Shown here in pieces: positions 34,573-47,824 of a stretch of 64,000 nucleotides of DNA. Position numbers and translations under genes: made by a program. The stretch covers positions 3,828,105 through 3,892,104 of the forward strand of contig CAWUER010000514.1 in the NCBI GenBank assembly GCA_963921195.1, written 5' to 3'. The notes beneath the pieces were generated by a model, which was not told where the DNA came from, ran no database searches, and worked only from the letters and a program-made list of their open reading frames with translations. Within the stretch, counting starts at the first letter, position 1; the number at the start of each line of letters is the position of its first letter. The DNA is from Pegoplata infirma (Eukaryota > Arthropoda > Insecta > Diptera > Anthomyiidae).

Positions 34573-37500
34573 CCGATAGTCTTATTTTTTTTCTGTCATG
34601 ATAAAGCTAATATACTTATGCCTTCTAGTTTTTATAGAGTCAAAATCGGATCATTATTAACTGAGTTATAGCAATTTAAAAATGAGGGTCTCCAAAAAAC
34701 CTTAAATAATGGGTTTCTCATAAAAATGAAAAAAAAACTTTGCATAAATGCATATATCTCTGTAAGTACCAGCCCGATTGTCTCACATTTGGTTCCAGAG
34801 GAAAGATAAAGTCTCAATCTTTTATTTTTTGTTATTTTGACAAAATCGGAGCAATAGTTGCAGAGATACAGCCGTTGAAAGTAAAAGGTCTCCAGACTAC
34901 GAAAAATTACAAGTTTATCATTTTTGAAAAAATATTTTTTTTTAAAAATTTAAAATCGAGCAATCTCTTTTATTCTATTTAAACTTTATTGAAAAAGATT
35001 TAAATTCGTGCAAAGGCATTTGAAATCGATATAATGGTAACCTTGATATAGCCATTTCAAGTTATTACAAGTAACCCGAAAATATTTTTGATATGAATGC
35101 ATAAATATCTGTTAATACTAGTCCGATAGTCTTAATTTTTTTCTGTCATGATAAAGCTAATATACTTATGCCTTCTAGTTTTTATAGAGTCAAAATCGGA
35201 TCATTATTTACCGAGTTATAGCAATTTAAAAATGAGGGTCTCCAAAAAACCTTAAATAATGGGTTTCTCATAAAAATGAAAAAAAAACTTTGCATACATG
35301 CATATATCTCTGAAAGTACCAGCCCGATTGTCTCACATTTGGTTCCAGAGGAAAGATAAAGTCTCAATCTTTTTTTTTTTGTTATTTTGACAAAATCGGA
35401 GCAATAGTTGCAGAGATACAGCCGTTGAAAGTAAAAGGTCTCCAGACTACGAAAAATTACAAGTTTATAATTTTTGAAAAAATAAATTTTTTTAAAAATT
35501 TAAAATCGAGCAATCTCTTTTATTCTATTTAAACTTTATTGAAAAAGATTTGAATTCGTGCAAAGGCATTAGAAAACGATAGAATGGTAACCTTGATATA
35601 GCCATTTCAAGTTATTACAAGTAACCCGAAAATATTTTTGATATGAATGCATAAATATCTGTTAATACTAGTCTGATAGTCTTAAATTTTTTCTGTCATG
35701 ATAAAGCTAATATACTTATGCATTCTAGTTTTTATAGAGTCAAAATCGCATCATTATTTACCGAGTTATAGCAATTTAAAAATGAGGGTCTCCAAAAAAC
35801 CTTAAATAATGGGTTTCTCATAAAAATGAAAAAAAAAACTTTGCATAAATGCATATATCTCTGTAAGTACCAGCCCGATTGTCTCACATTTGGTTCCAGA
35901 GGAAAGATAATCAATCTTTTATTTTTTTGTTATTTTGACAAAATCGGAGCAATAGTTGCAGAGATACAGCCGTTGAAAGTAAAAGGTCTCCAGACTACGA
36001 AAAATTACAAGTTTATCATTTTTGAAAAAATATTTTTTTTTTTTAAATTTAAAATCGAGCAATCTCTTTTATTCTATTTAAACTTTATTGAAAAAGATTT
36101 AAATTCGCGCAAAGGCATTAGAAAACGATAGAATGGTAACCTTGATATAGCCATTTCAAGTTATTACAAGTAACCCGAAAATATTTTTGATATGAATGCA
36201 TAAATATCTGTTAATACTAGTCCGATAGTCTTAATTTTTTTCTGTCATGATAAAGCTAATATACTTATGCCTTCTAGTTTTTATAGAGTCAAAATCGGAT
36301 CATTATTTACCGAGTTATAGCAATTTAAAAATGAGGGTCTCCAAAAAACCTTAAATAATGGGTTTCTCATAAAAATGAAAAAAAAAACTTTGCATAAATG
36401 CATATATCTCTGTAAGTACCAGCCCGATTGTCTCACATTTGGTTCCAGAGGAAAGATAAAGTCTCAATCTTTTATTTTTTTGTTATTTTGACAAAATCGG
36501 AGCAATAGTTGCAGAGATACAGCCGTTGAAAGTAAAAGGTCTCCAGACTACGAAAAATTACAAGTTTATCATTTTTGAAAAAATATTTTTTTTTAAAAAT
36601 TTAAAATCGAGCAATCTCTTTTATTCGAATTAAACTTTATTGAAAAAGATTTAAATTCGTGCAAAGGCATTTGAAATCGATATAATGGTAACCTTGATAT
36701 AACCATTTCAAGTTATTACAAGTAACCCGAAAATATTTTTGATATGAATGCATAAATATCTGTTAATACTAGTCCGATAGTCTTAATTTTTTTCTGTCAT
36801 GATAAAGCTAATATACTTATGCATTCTAGTTTTAATAGAGTCAAAATCGGATCATTATTTACCGAGTTATAGTAATTTAAAAATGAGGGTCTCCAAAAAA
36901 CCTTAAATAATGGGTTTCTCATAAAAATGAAAAAAAAACTTTGCATAAATGCATATATCTCTGTAAGTACCAGCCCGATTGTCTCACATTTGGTTCCAGA
37001 GGAAAGATAAAGTCTCAATCTTTTATTTTTTTGTTATTTTGACAAAATCGGAGCAATAGTTGCAGAGATACAGCCGTTGAAAGTAAAAGGTCTCCTGACT
37101 ACGAAAAATTACAAGTTTATCATTTTTGAAAAAATAAACTTTTTTAAAAATTTAAAATCGAGCAATCTCTTTTATTCTATTTAAACTTTATTGAAAAAGA
37201 TTTAAATTCGTGCAAAGGCATTAGAAAACGATAGAATGGTAACCTTGATATAGCCATTTCAAGTTATTACAAGTAACCCGAAAATATTTTTGATATGAAT
37301 GCATAAATATAAATAGTCTGATAGTCTTAAATTTTTTCTGTCATGATAAAGCTAATATACTTATGCATTCTAGTTTTTATAGAGTCAAAATCGCATCATT
37401 ATTTACCGAGTTATAGCAATTTAAAAATGAGGGTCTCCAAAAAACCTTAAATAGTGGGTTTCTCATAAAAATGAAAAAAAAAACTTTGCATAAATGCATA

Positions 37501-40500
37501 TATCTCTGTAAGTACCAACCCGATTGTCTCACATTTGGTTCCAGAGGAAAGATAAAGTCTCAATCTTTTATTTTTTTGTTATTTTGACAAAATCGGAGCA
37601 ATAGTTGCAGAGATACAGCCGTTGAAGGTAAAAGGTCTCCAGACTACGAAAAATTACAAGTTTATCATTTTTGAAAAAATAAATTTTTTTAAAAATTTAA
37701 AATCGAGCAATCTCTTTTATTCTATTTAAACTTTATTGAAAAAGATTTAAATTCGTGCAAAGGCATTTGAAATCGAAATAACGGTAACCTCGATATAGCC
37801 ATTTCAAGTTATTACAAGTAACCCGAAAATATTTTTGATATGAATGCATAAATATATGTTAATACTAGTCCGATAGTCTTATTTTTTTCTGTCATGATAA
37901 AGCTAATATACTTATGCCTTCTAGTTTTTATAGAGTCAAAATCGGATCATTATTAACTGAGTTATAGCAATTTAAAAATGAGGGTCTCCAAAAAACCTTA
38001 AATAATGGGTTTCTCATAAAAATGAAAAAAAAACTTTGCATAAATGCATATATCTCTGTAAGTACCAGCCCGATTGTCTCACATTTGGTTCCAGAGGAAA
38101 GATAAAGTCTCACTCTTTTATTTTTTGTTATTTTGACAAAATCGGAGCAATAGTTGCAGAGATACAGCCGTTGAAAGTAAAAGGTCTCCAGACTACGAAA
38201 AATTACAAGATTATCATTTTTGAAAAAATATTTTTTTTTTTAAATTTAAAATCGAGCAATCTCTTTTATTCTATTTAAACTTTATTGAAAAAGATTTAAA
38301 TTCGCGCAAAGGCATTAGAAAACGATAGAATGGTAACCTTGATATAGCCATTTCAAGTTATTACAAGTAACCCGAAAATATTTTTGATATGAATGCATAA
38401 ATATCTGTTAATACTAGTCTGATAGTCTTAAATTTTTTCTGTCATGATAAAGCTAATATACTTATGCATTCTAGTTTTTATAGAGTCAAAATCGCATCAT
38501 TATTTACCGAGTTATAGCAATTTAAAAATGAGGGTCTCCAAAAAACCTTAAATAATGGGTTTCTCATAAAAATGAAAAAAAAAACTTTGCATAAATGCAT
38601 ATATCTCTGTAAGTACCAGCCCGATTATCTCACATTTGGTTCCAGAGGAAAGATAAAGTCTCAATCTTTTATTTTTTTTGTTATTTTGACAAAATCGGAG
38701 CAATAGTTGCAGAGATACAGCCGTTGAAAGTAAAAGGTCTCCAGACTACGAAAAATTACAAGTTTATCATTTTTGAAAAAATAAATTTTTTTAAAAATTT
38801 AAAATCGAGCAATCTCTTTTATTCTATTTAAACTTTATTGAAAAAGATTTAAATTCGTGCAAAGGCATTTGAAATCGATATAATGGTAACCTTGATATAG
38901 CCATTTCAAGTTATTACAAGTAACCCGAAAATATTTTTGATATGAATGCTTAAATATCTGTTAATACTAGTCCGATAGTCTTAATTTTTTTCTGTCATGA
39001 TAAAGCTAATATACTTATGCCTTCTAGTTTTTATAGAGTCAAAATCGGATCATTATTTACCGAGTTATAGCAATTTAAAAATAAGGGTCTCCAAAAAACC
39101 TTAAATAATGGGTTTCTCATAAAAATGAAAAAAAAAATTTGCATAAATGCATATATCTCTGAAAGTACCAGCCCAATTGTCTCACATTTGGTTCCAGAGG
39201 AAAGATAAAGTCTCAATCTTTTTTTTTTTTTTTATTTTGACAAAATCGGAGCAATAGTTGCAGAGATACAGCCGTTGAAAGTAAAAGGTCTCCAGACTAC
39301 GAAAAATTACAAGTTTATAATTTTTGAAAAAATTAATTTTTTTAAAAATTTAAAATCGAGCAATCTCTTTTATTCTATTTAAACTTAATTGAAAAAGATT
39401 TGAATTCGTGCAAAGGCATTAGAAAACGATAGAATGGTAACCTTGATATAGCCATTTCAAGTTATTACAAGTAACCCGAAAATATTTTTGATATGAATGC
39501 ATAAATATCTGTTAATACTAGTCTGATAATCTTAAATTTTTTCTGTCATGATAAAGCTAATATACTTATGCATTCTAGTTTTTATAGAGTCAAAATCGCA
39601 TCATTATTTACCGAGTTATAGCAATTTAAAAATTAGGGTCTCCAAAAAACCTTAAATAATGGGTTTCTCATAAAAATGAAAAAAAAAAAACTTTGCATAA
39701 ATGCATATATCTCTGTAAGTACCAGCCCGATTGTCTCACATTTGGTTCCAGAGGAAAGATAAAGTCTCAATCTTTTAGTTTTTTGTTATTTTGACAAAAT
39801 CGGAGCAATAGTTGCAGAGATACAGCCGTTGAAAGTAAAAGGTCTCCAGACTACGAAAAATTACAAGTTTATCATTTTTGAAAAAATAAATTTTTTTAAA
39901 AATTTAAAATCGAGCAATCTCTTTTATTCTATTTAAACTTTATTGAAAAAGATTTAAATTCGTGCAAAGGCATTTGAAATCGAAATAATGGTAACCTTGA
40001 TATAGCCATTTCAAGTTATTACAAGTAACCCGAAAATATTTTTGATATGAATGCATAAATATCTGTTAATACTAGTCCGATAGTCTTAATTTTTTTCTGT
40101 CATGATAAAGCTAATATACTTATGCCTTCTTGTTTTTATACAGTCAAAATCGGATCATTATTTACCGAGTTATAGCAATTTAAAAATGAGGGTCTCCAAA
40201 AAACCTTAAATAATGGGTTTCTCATAAAAATGAAAAAAAAACTTTGCTTAAATGCATATATCTCTGTAAGTACCAGCCCGATTGTCTCACATTTGGTTCC
40301 AGAGGAAAGATAAAGTCTCAATCTTTTATTTTTTTTTTATTTTGACAAAATCGGAGCAATAGTTGCAGAGATACAGCCGTTGAAAGTAAAAGGTCTCCAG
40401 ACTACGAAAAATTACACGTTTATCATTTTTGAAAAAATAATTTTTTTAAAAATTTAAAATCAAGCAATCTCTTTTATTCTATTTAAACTTTATTGAAAAA

Positions 40501-43500
40501 GATTTAAATTCGCGCAAAGGCATTAGAAAACGATAGAATGGTAACCTTGATATAGCCATTTCAAGTTATTACAAGTAACCCGAAAATATTTTTGATATGA
40601 ATGAATAAATATAAATAGTCTGATAGTCTTAAATTTTTTCTGTCATGATAAAGCTAATATACTTATGCATTCTAGTTTTTATAGAGTCAAAATCGCATCA
40701 TTATTTACCGAGTTATAGCAATTTAAAATGAGGGTCTCCAAAAAACCTTAAATAATGGGTTTCTCATAAAAATGAAAAAAAAACTTTGCATAAATGCATA
40801 TATCTCTGTAAGTACCAGCCCGATTGTCTCACATTTAGTTCCAGAGGAAAGATAAAGTCTCAATCTTTTATTTTTTTGTTATTTTGACAAAATCGGAGCA
40901 ATAGTTGCAGAGATACAGCCGTTGAAAGTAAAAGGTCTCCAGACTACGAAAAATTACAAGTTTATCATTTTTGAAAAAATAAATTTTTTTAAAAATTTAA
41001 AATCGAGCAATCTCTTTTATTCTATTTAAACTTTATTGAAAAAGATTTAAATTCGTGCAAAGGCATTTGAAATCGAAATAATGTTAACCTTGATATAGCC
41101 ATTTCAAGTTATTACAAGTAACCCGAAAATATTTTTGATATGAATGCATAAATATCTGTTAATACTAGTCCGATAGTCTTATTTTTTTTCTGTCATGATA
41201 AAGCTAATATACTTATGCCTTCTAGTTTTTATAGAGTCAAAATCGGATCATTATTAACTGAGTTATAGCAATTTAAAAATGAGGGTCTCCAAAAAACCTT
41301 AAATAATGGGTTTCTCATAAAAATGAAAAAAAAACTTTGCATAAATGCATATATCTCTGTAAGTACCAGCCCGATTGTCTCACATTTGGTTCCAGAGGAA
41401 AGATAAAGTCTCAATCTTTTATTTTTTGTTATTTTGACAAAATCGGAGCAATAGTTGCAGAGATACAGCCGTTGAAAGTAAAAGGTCTCCAGACTACGAA
41501 AAATTACAAGATTATCATTTTTGAAAAAATAATTTTTTTTAAAAATTTAAAATCGAGCAATCTCTTTTATTCTATTTAAACTTTATTGAAAAAGATTTAA
41601 ATTCGCGCAAAGGCATTAGAAAACGATAGAATGGTAACCTTGATATAGCCATTTCAAGTTATTACAAGTAACCCGAAAATATTTTTGATATGAATGCATA
41701 AATATCTTTTAATACTAGTCTGATAGTCTTAGATTTTTTCTGTCATGATAAAGCTAATATACTTATGCATTCTAGTTTTTATAGAGTCAAAATCGCATCA
41801 TTATTTACCAAGTTATAGCAATTTAAAAATGAGGGTCTCCAAAAAACCTTAAATAATGGGTTTCTCATAAAAATGAAAAAAAAACTTTGCATAAATGCAT
41901 ATATCTTTGTAAGTACCAGCCCGATTGTCTCACATTTGGTTCCAGAGGAAAGATAAAGTCTCAATCTTTTATTTTTTTGTTATTGTGACAAAATCGGAGC
42001 AATAGTTGCAGAGATACAGCCGTTGAAAGTAAAAGGTCTCCAGACTACGAAAAATTACAAGTTTATCATTTTTGAAAAAATATTTTTTTTTTTAAATTTA
42101 AAATCGAGCAATCTCTTTTATTCGAATTAAACTTTATTGAAAAAGATTTAAATTCGTGCAAAGGCATTTGAAATCGATATAATGGTAACCTTGATATAGC
42201 CATTTCAAGTTATTACAAGTAACCCGAAAATATTTTTGTTATGAATGCATAAATATCTGTTAATACTAGTCCGATAGTCTTAATTTTTTTCTGTCATGAT
42301 AAAGCTAATATACTTATGCCTTCTAGTTTTTATAGAGTCAAAATCGGATTATTATTTACCGAGTTATAGCAATTTAAAAATGAGGGTCTCCAAAAAACCT
42401 TAAATAATGGGTTTCTCATAAAAATGAAAAAAAACTTTGCATAAATGCATATATATCTGTAAGTACCAGCCCGATTGTCTCACATTTGGTTCCAGAGGAA
42501 AGATAAAGTCTCAATCTTTTATTTTTTTGTTATTGTGACAAAATCGGAGCAATAGTTGCAGAGATACAGCCGTTGAAAGTAAAAGGTCTCCAGACTACGA
42601 AAAATTACAAGTTTATCATTTTTGAAAAAATCTTTTTTTTTTTAATTTAAAATCGAGCAATCTCTTTTATTCGAATTAAACTTTATTGAAAAATATTTAA
42701 ATTCGTGCAAAGGCATTTGAAATCGATATAATGGTAACCTTGATATAGCCATTTCAAGTTATTACAAGTAACCCGAAAATATTTTTGATATGGATGCATA
42801 AATATCTGTTAATACTAGTCCGATAGTCTTAATTTTTTTCTGTCATAATAAAGCTAATATACTTATGCCTTCTAGTTTTTATAGAGTCAAAATCGGATCA
42901 TTATTTACCGAGTTATAGCAATTTAAAAATGAGGGTCTCCAAAAAACCTTAAATAATGGGTTTCTCATAAAAATTAAAAAAAAAAAAACTTTGCATAAAT
43001 GCATATATCTCTGTAAGTACCAGCCCGATTGTCTCACATTTGGTTCCAGAGGAAAGATAAAGTCTCAATCTTTTATTTTTTTGTTATTTTGACAAAATCG
43101 GAGCAATAGTTGCAGAGATACAGCCGTTGAAAGTAAAAGGTCTCCAGACTACGAAAAATTACAAGTTCATCATTTTTGAAAAAATATTTTTTTTTTTAAA
43201 TTTAAAATCGAGCAATCTCTTTTATTCGAATTAAACTTTATTGAAAAAGATTTAAATTCGTGCAAAGGCATTTGAAATCGATATAATGGTAACCTTGATA
43301 TAGCCATTTCAAGTTATTACAAGTAACCCGAAAATATTTTTAATATGAATGCATAAATATCTGTTAATACTAGTCTGATAGTCTTAAATTTTTTCTGTCA
43401 TGATAAAGCTAATATACTTATGCATTCTAGTTTTTATAGAGTCAAAATCGGATCATTATTTACCGAGTTATAGCAATTTAAAAATGAGGGTCTCCAAAAA

Positions 43501-46500
43501 ACCTTAAATAATGGGTTTCTCATAAAAATGAAAAAAAAAAACTTTGCATAAATGCATATATCTCTGTAAGTACCAGCCCGATTGTCTCACATTTGGTTCC
43601 AGAGGAAAGATAAAGTCTCAATCTTTTATTTTTTTGTTATTGTGACAAAATCGGAGCAATAGTTGCAGAGATACAGCCGTTGAAAGTAAAAGGTCTCCAG
43701 ACTACGAAAAATTACAAGTTTATCATTTTTGAAAAAATATTTTTTTTTTTTAAATTTAAAATCGAGCAATCTCTTTTATTCGAATTAAACTTTATTGAAA
43801 AAGATTTAAATTCGTGCAAAGGCATTTGAAATCGATATAATGGTAACCTTGATATAGCCATTTCAAGTTATTACAAGTAACCCGAAAATATTTTTGATAT
43901 GAATGCATAAATATCTGTTAATACTAGTCCGATAGTCTTAATTTTTTTCTGTCATGATAAAGCTAATATACTTATGCCTTCTAGTTTTTATAGAGTCAAA
44001 ATCGGATTATTATTTACCGAGTTATAGCAATTTAAAAATGAGGGTCTCCAAAAAACCTTAAATAATGGGTTTCTCATAAAAATGAAAAAAAAAACTTTGC
44101 ATAAATGCATATATATCTGTAAGTACCAGCCCGATTGTCTCACATTTGGTTCCAGAGGAAAGATAAAGTCTCAATCTTTTTTTTTTTTGTTATTGTGACA
44201 AAATCGGAGCAATAGTTGCAGAGATACAGCCGTTGAAAGTAAAAGGTCTCCAGACTACGAAAAATTACAAGTTTATCATTTTTGAAAAAATCTTTTTTTT
44301 TTTAAATTTAAAATCGAGCAATCTCTTTTATTCGAATTAAACTTTATTGAAAAAGATTTAAATTCGTGCAAAGGCATTTGAAATCGATATAATGGTAACC
44401 TTGATATAGCCATTTCAAGTTATTACAAGTAACCCGAAAATATTTTTGATATGAATGCAGAAATATCTGTTAATACTAGTCCGATAGTCTTAATTTTTTT
44501 CTGTCATAATAAAGCTAATATACTTATGCCTTCTAGTTTTTATAGAGTCAAAATCGGATCATTATTTACCGAGTTATAGCAATTTAAAAATGAGGGTCTC
44601 CAAAAAACCTTAAATAACGGGTTTCTCATAAAAATTTAAAAAAAAACTTTGCATAAATGCATATATCTCTGTAAGTACCAGCCCTATTGTCTCACATTTG
44701 GTTCCAGAGGAAAAATAAAGTCTCAATCTTTTATTTTTTTGTTATTGTGACAAAATCGGAGCAATAGTTGCAGAGATACAGCCGTTGAAAGTAAAAGGTC
44801 TCCAGACTACGAAAAATTACAAGTTCATCATTTTTGAAAAAATATTTTTTTTTTTTAATTTAAAATTGAGCAATCTCTTTTATTCTAATTAAACTTTATT
44901 GAAAAAGATTTAAATTCGTGCAAAGGCATTTGAAATCGATATAGTGGTAACCTTGATATAGCCATTTCAAGTTATTGCAAGTAACCCGAAAATATTTTTG
45001 ATATGAATGCATTAATATCTGTTAATACTAGTCCGATAGTCTTAATTTTTTTCTGTCATGATAAAGCTAATATACTTATGCCTTCTAGTTTTTATAGAGT
45101 CAAAATCGGATCATTATTTACCGAGTTATAGCAATTTAAAAATGAGGGTTTCCAAAAAACCTTAAATAATGGGTTTCTCATAAAAATGAAAAAAAAACTT
45201 TGCATAAATGCATATATCTCTGTAAGTACCAGCCCGATTGTCTCACATTTGGTTCCAGAGGAAAGATAAAGTTTCAATCTTTTATTTTTTTGATATTGTG
45301 ACAAAATCGGAGCAATAGTTGCAGAGATACAGCCGTTGAAAGTAAAAGGTCTCCAGGCTACGAAAAATTACAAGTTTATCATTTTTGAAAAAACAAATTT
45401 TTTTAAAAATTTAAAATCGAGCAATCTCTTTTATTCGAATTAAACTTTATTGAAAAAGATTTAAATTCGTGCAAAGGCATTTGAAATCGATATAATGGTA
45501 ACCTTGATATAGCCATTTTAAGTTATTACAAGTAACCCGAAAATATTTTTGATATGAATGCATAAATATCTGTTAATACTAGTCCGATAGTCTTAATTTT
45601 TTTCTGTCATGATAAAGCTAATATACTTATGCATTCTAGTTTTTATAGAGTCAAAATCGGATCATTATTTACCGAGTTATAGCAATTTAAAAATGAGGGT
45701 CTCCAAAAAACCTTAAATAATGGGTTTCTCATAAAAATGAAAAAAAAAACTTTGCATAAATGCATATATCTCTGTAAGTACCAGCCCGATTGTCTCACAT
45801 TTGGTTCCAGAGGAAAGATAAAGTCTCAATCTTTTATTTTTTTGTTATTTTGATAAAATCGGAGCAATAGTTGCAGAGATACAGCCGTTGAAAGTAAAAG
45901 GTCTCCAGACTACGAAAAATTACAAGTTTATCATTTTTGAAAAAATAAATTTTTTTAAAAATATAAAATCGAGCAATCTCTTTTATTCTATTTAAACTTT
46001 ATTGAAAAAGATTTGAATTCGTGCAAAGGCATTTGAAATCGATATAATGGTAACCTTGATATAGCCATTTCAAGTTATTACAAGTAACCCGAAAATATTT
46101 TTGATATGAATGCATAAATATCTGTTAATACTAGTCTGATAGTCTTAAATTTTTTCTGTCATGATAAAGCTAATATACTTATGCATTCTAGTTTTTATAG
46201 AGTCAAAATCGGATCATTATTTACCGAGTTAAAGCAATTTAAAAATGAAGGTCTCCAAAAAACCTTAAATAATGGGTTTCTCATAAAAATGAAAAAAAAC
46301 TTTGCATAAATGCATATATCTCTGTAAGTACCAGCCCGATTGTCTCACATTTGGTTCCAGAGGAAAGATAAAGTCTCAATCTTTTATTTTTTTTGTTATT
46401 GTGACAAAATCGGAGCAATAGTTGCAGAGATACAGCCGTTGAAAGTAAAAGGTCTCCAGACTACGAAAAATTACAAGTTTATCATTTTTGAAAAAATAAT

Positions 46501-47824
46501 TTTTTTAAAAATTTAAAATCGAGCAATCTCTTTTATTCTATTTAAACTTTATTGAAAAAGATTTAAATTCGTGCAAAGGCATTTGAAATCGATATAATGG
46601 TAACCTTGATATAGCCATTTCAAGTTATTACAAGTAACCCGAAAATATTTTTGATATGAATGCATAAATATCTGTTAATACTAGTCCGATAGTCTTAGTT
46701 TTTTTCTGTCATGATAAAGCTAATATACTTATGCCTTCTAGTTTTTATAGAGTCAAAATCGGATTATTATTTACCGAGTTATAGCAATTTAAAAATGAGG
46801 GTCTCCAAAAAACCTTAAATAATGGGTTTCTCATAAAAATGAAAAAAAAAACTTTGCATAAATGCATATATATCTGTAAGTACCAGCCCGATTGTCTCAC
46901 ATTTGGTTCCAGAGGAAAGATAAAGTCTCAATCTTTTTTTTTTTTGTTATTGTGACAAAATCGGAGCAATAGTTGCAGAGATACAGCCGTTGAAAGTAAA
47001 AGGTCTCCAGACTACGAAAAATTACAAGTTTATCATTTTTGAAAAAATCTTTTTTTTTTTAAATTTAAAATCGAGCAATCTCTTTTATTCGAATTAAACT
47101 TTATTGAAAAAGATTTAAATTCGTGCAAAGGCATTTGAAATCGATATAATGGTAACCTTGATATAGCCATTTCAAGTTATTACAAGTAACCCGAAAATAT
47201 TTTTGATATGAATGCATAAATATCTGTTAATACTAGTCCGATAGTCTTAATTTTTTTCTGTCATAATAAAGCTAATATACTTATGCCTTCTAGTTTTTAT
47301 AGAGTCAAAATCGGATCATTATTTACCGAGTTATAGCAATTTAAAAATGAGGGTCTCCAAAAAACCTTAAATAATGGGTTTCTCATAAAAATGAAAAAAA
47401 AAAACTTTGCATAAATGCATATATCTCTGTAAGTACCAGCCCGATTGTCTCACATTTGGTTCCAGAGGAAAGATAAAGTCTCAATCTTTTATTTTTTTGT
47501 TATTGTGACAAAATCGGAGCAATAGTTGCAGAGATACAGCCGTTGAAAGTAAAAGGTCTCCAGACAACGAAAAATTACAAGTTTATCATTTTTGAAAAAA
47601 TAAATTTTTTTAAAAATTTAAAATCGAGCAATCTCTTTTATTCTATTTAAACTTTATTGAAAAAGATTTAAATTCGTGCAAAGGCATTTGAAATCGATAT
47701 AATGGTAACCTTGATATAGCCATTTCAAGTTATTACAAGTAACCCGAAAATATTTTTGATATGAATGCATAAATATCTGTTAATACTATTCTGATAGTCT
47801 TAAATTTTTTCTGTCATGACAAAG
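34569..47824 (+). repeat. Satellite array B, ~550-bp unit, about 24 copies
   Basis: The same unit and orientation as array A, resuming in the unit split by the Ty3 element. A variant reading tattaactgag in place of tatttaccgag occurs at about 34650, 37945 and 41250, a spacing of ~3.3 kb. The left part uses gttattttgac. From about 41980 most units read gttattgtgac and many carry longer T-runs, so two variant domains are present. In the right domain cggattatt units (42343, 44001, 46758) are each followed by a unit with tcataataaag. The array stops inside a unit at 47824. Confidence 0.97.

Noticed and set aside
34632..34817. A 61-codon minus-strand ORF found in most satellite units, and ~80-codon plus-strand ORFs overlapping it
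   Set aside because: They are identical by repetition of the unit, run across a variable A-run that breaks the frame in many units, and show no domain or coding signal.
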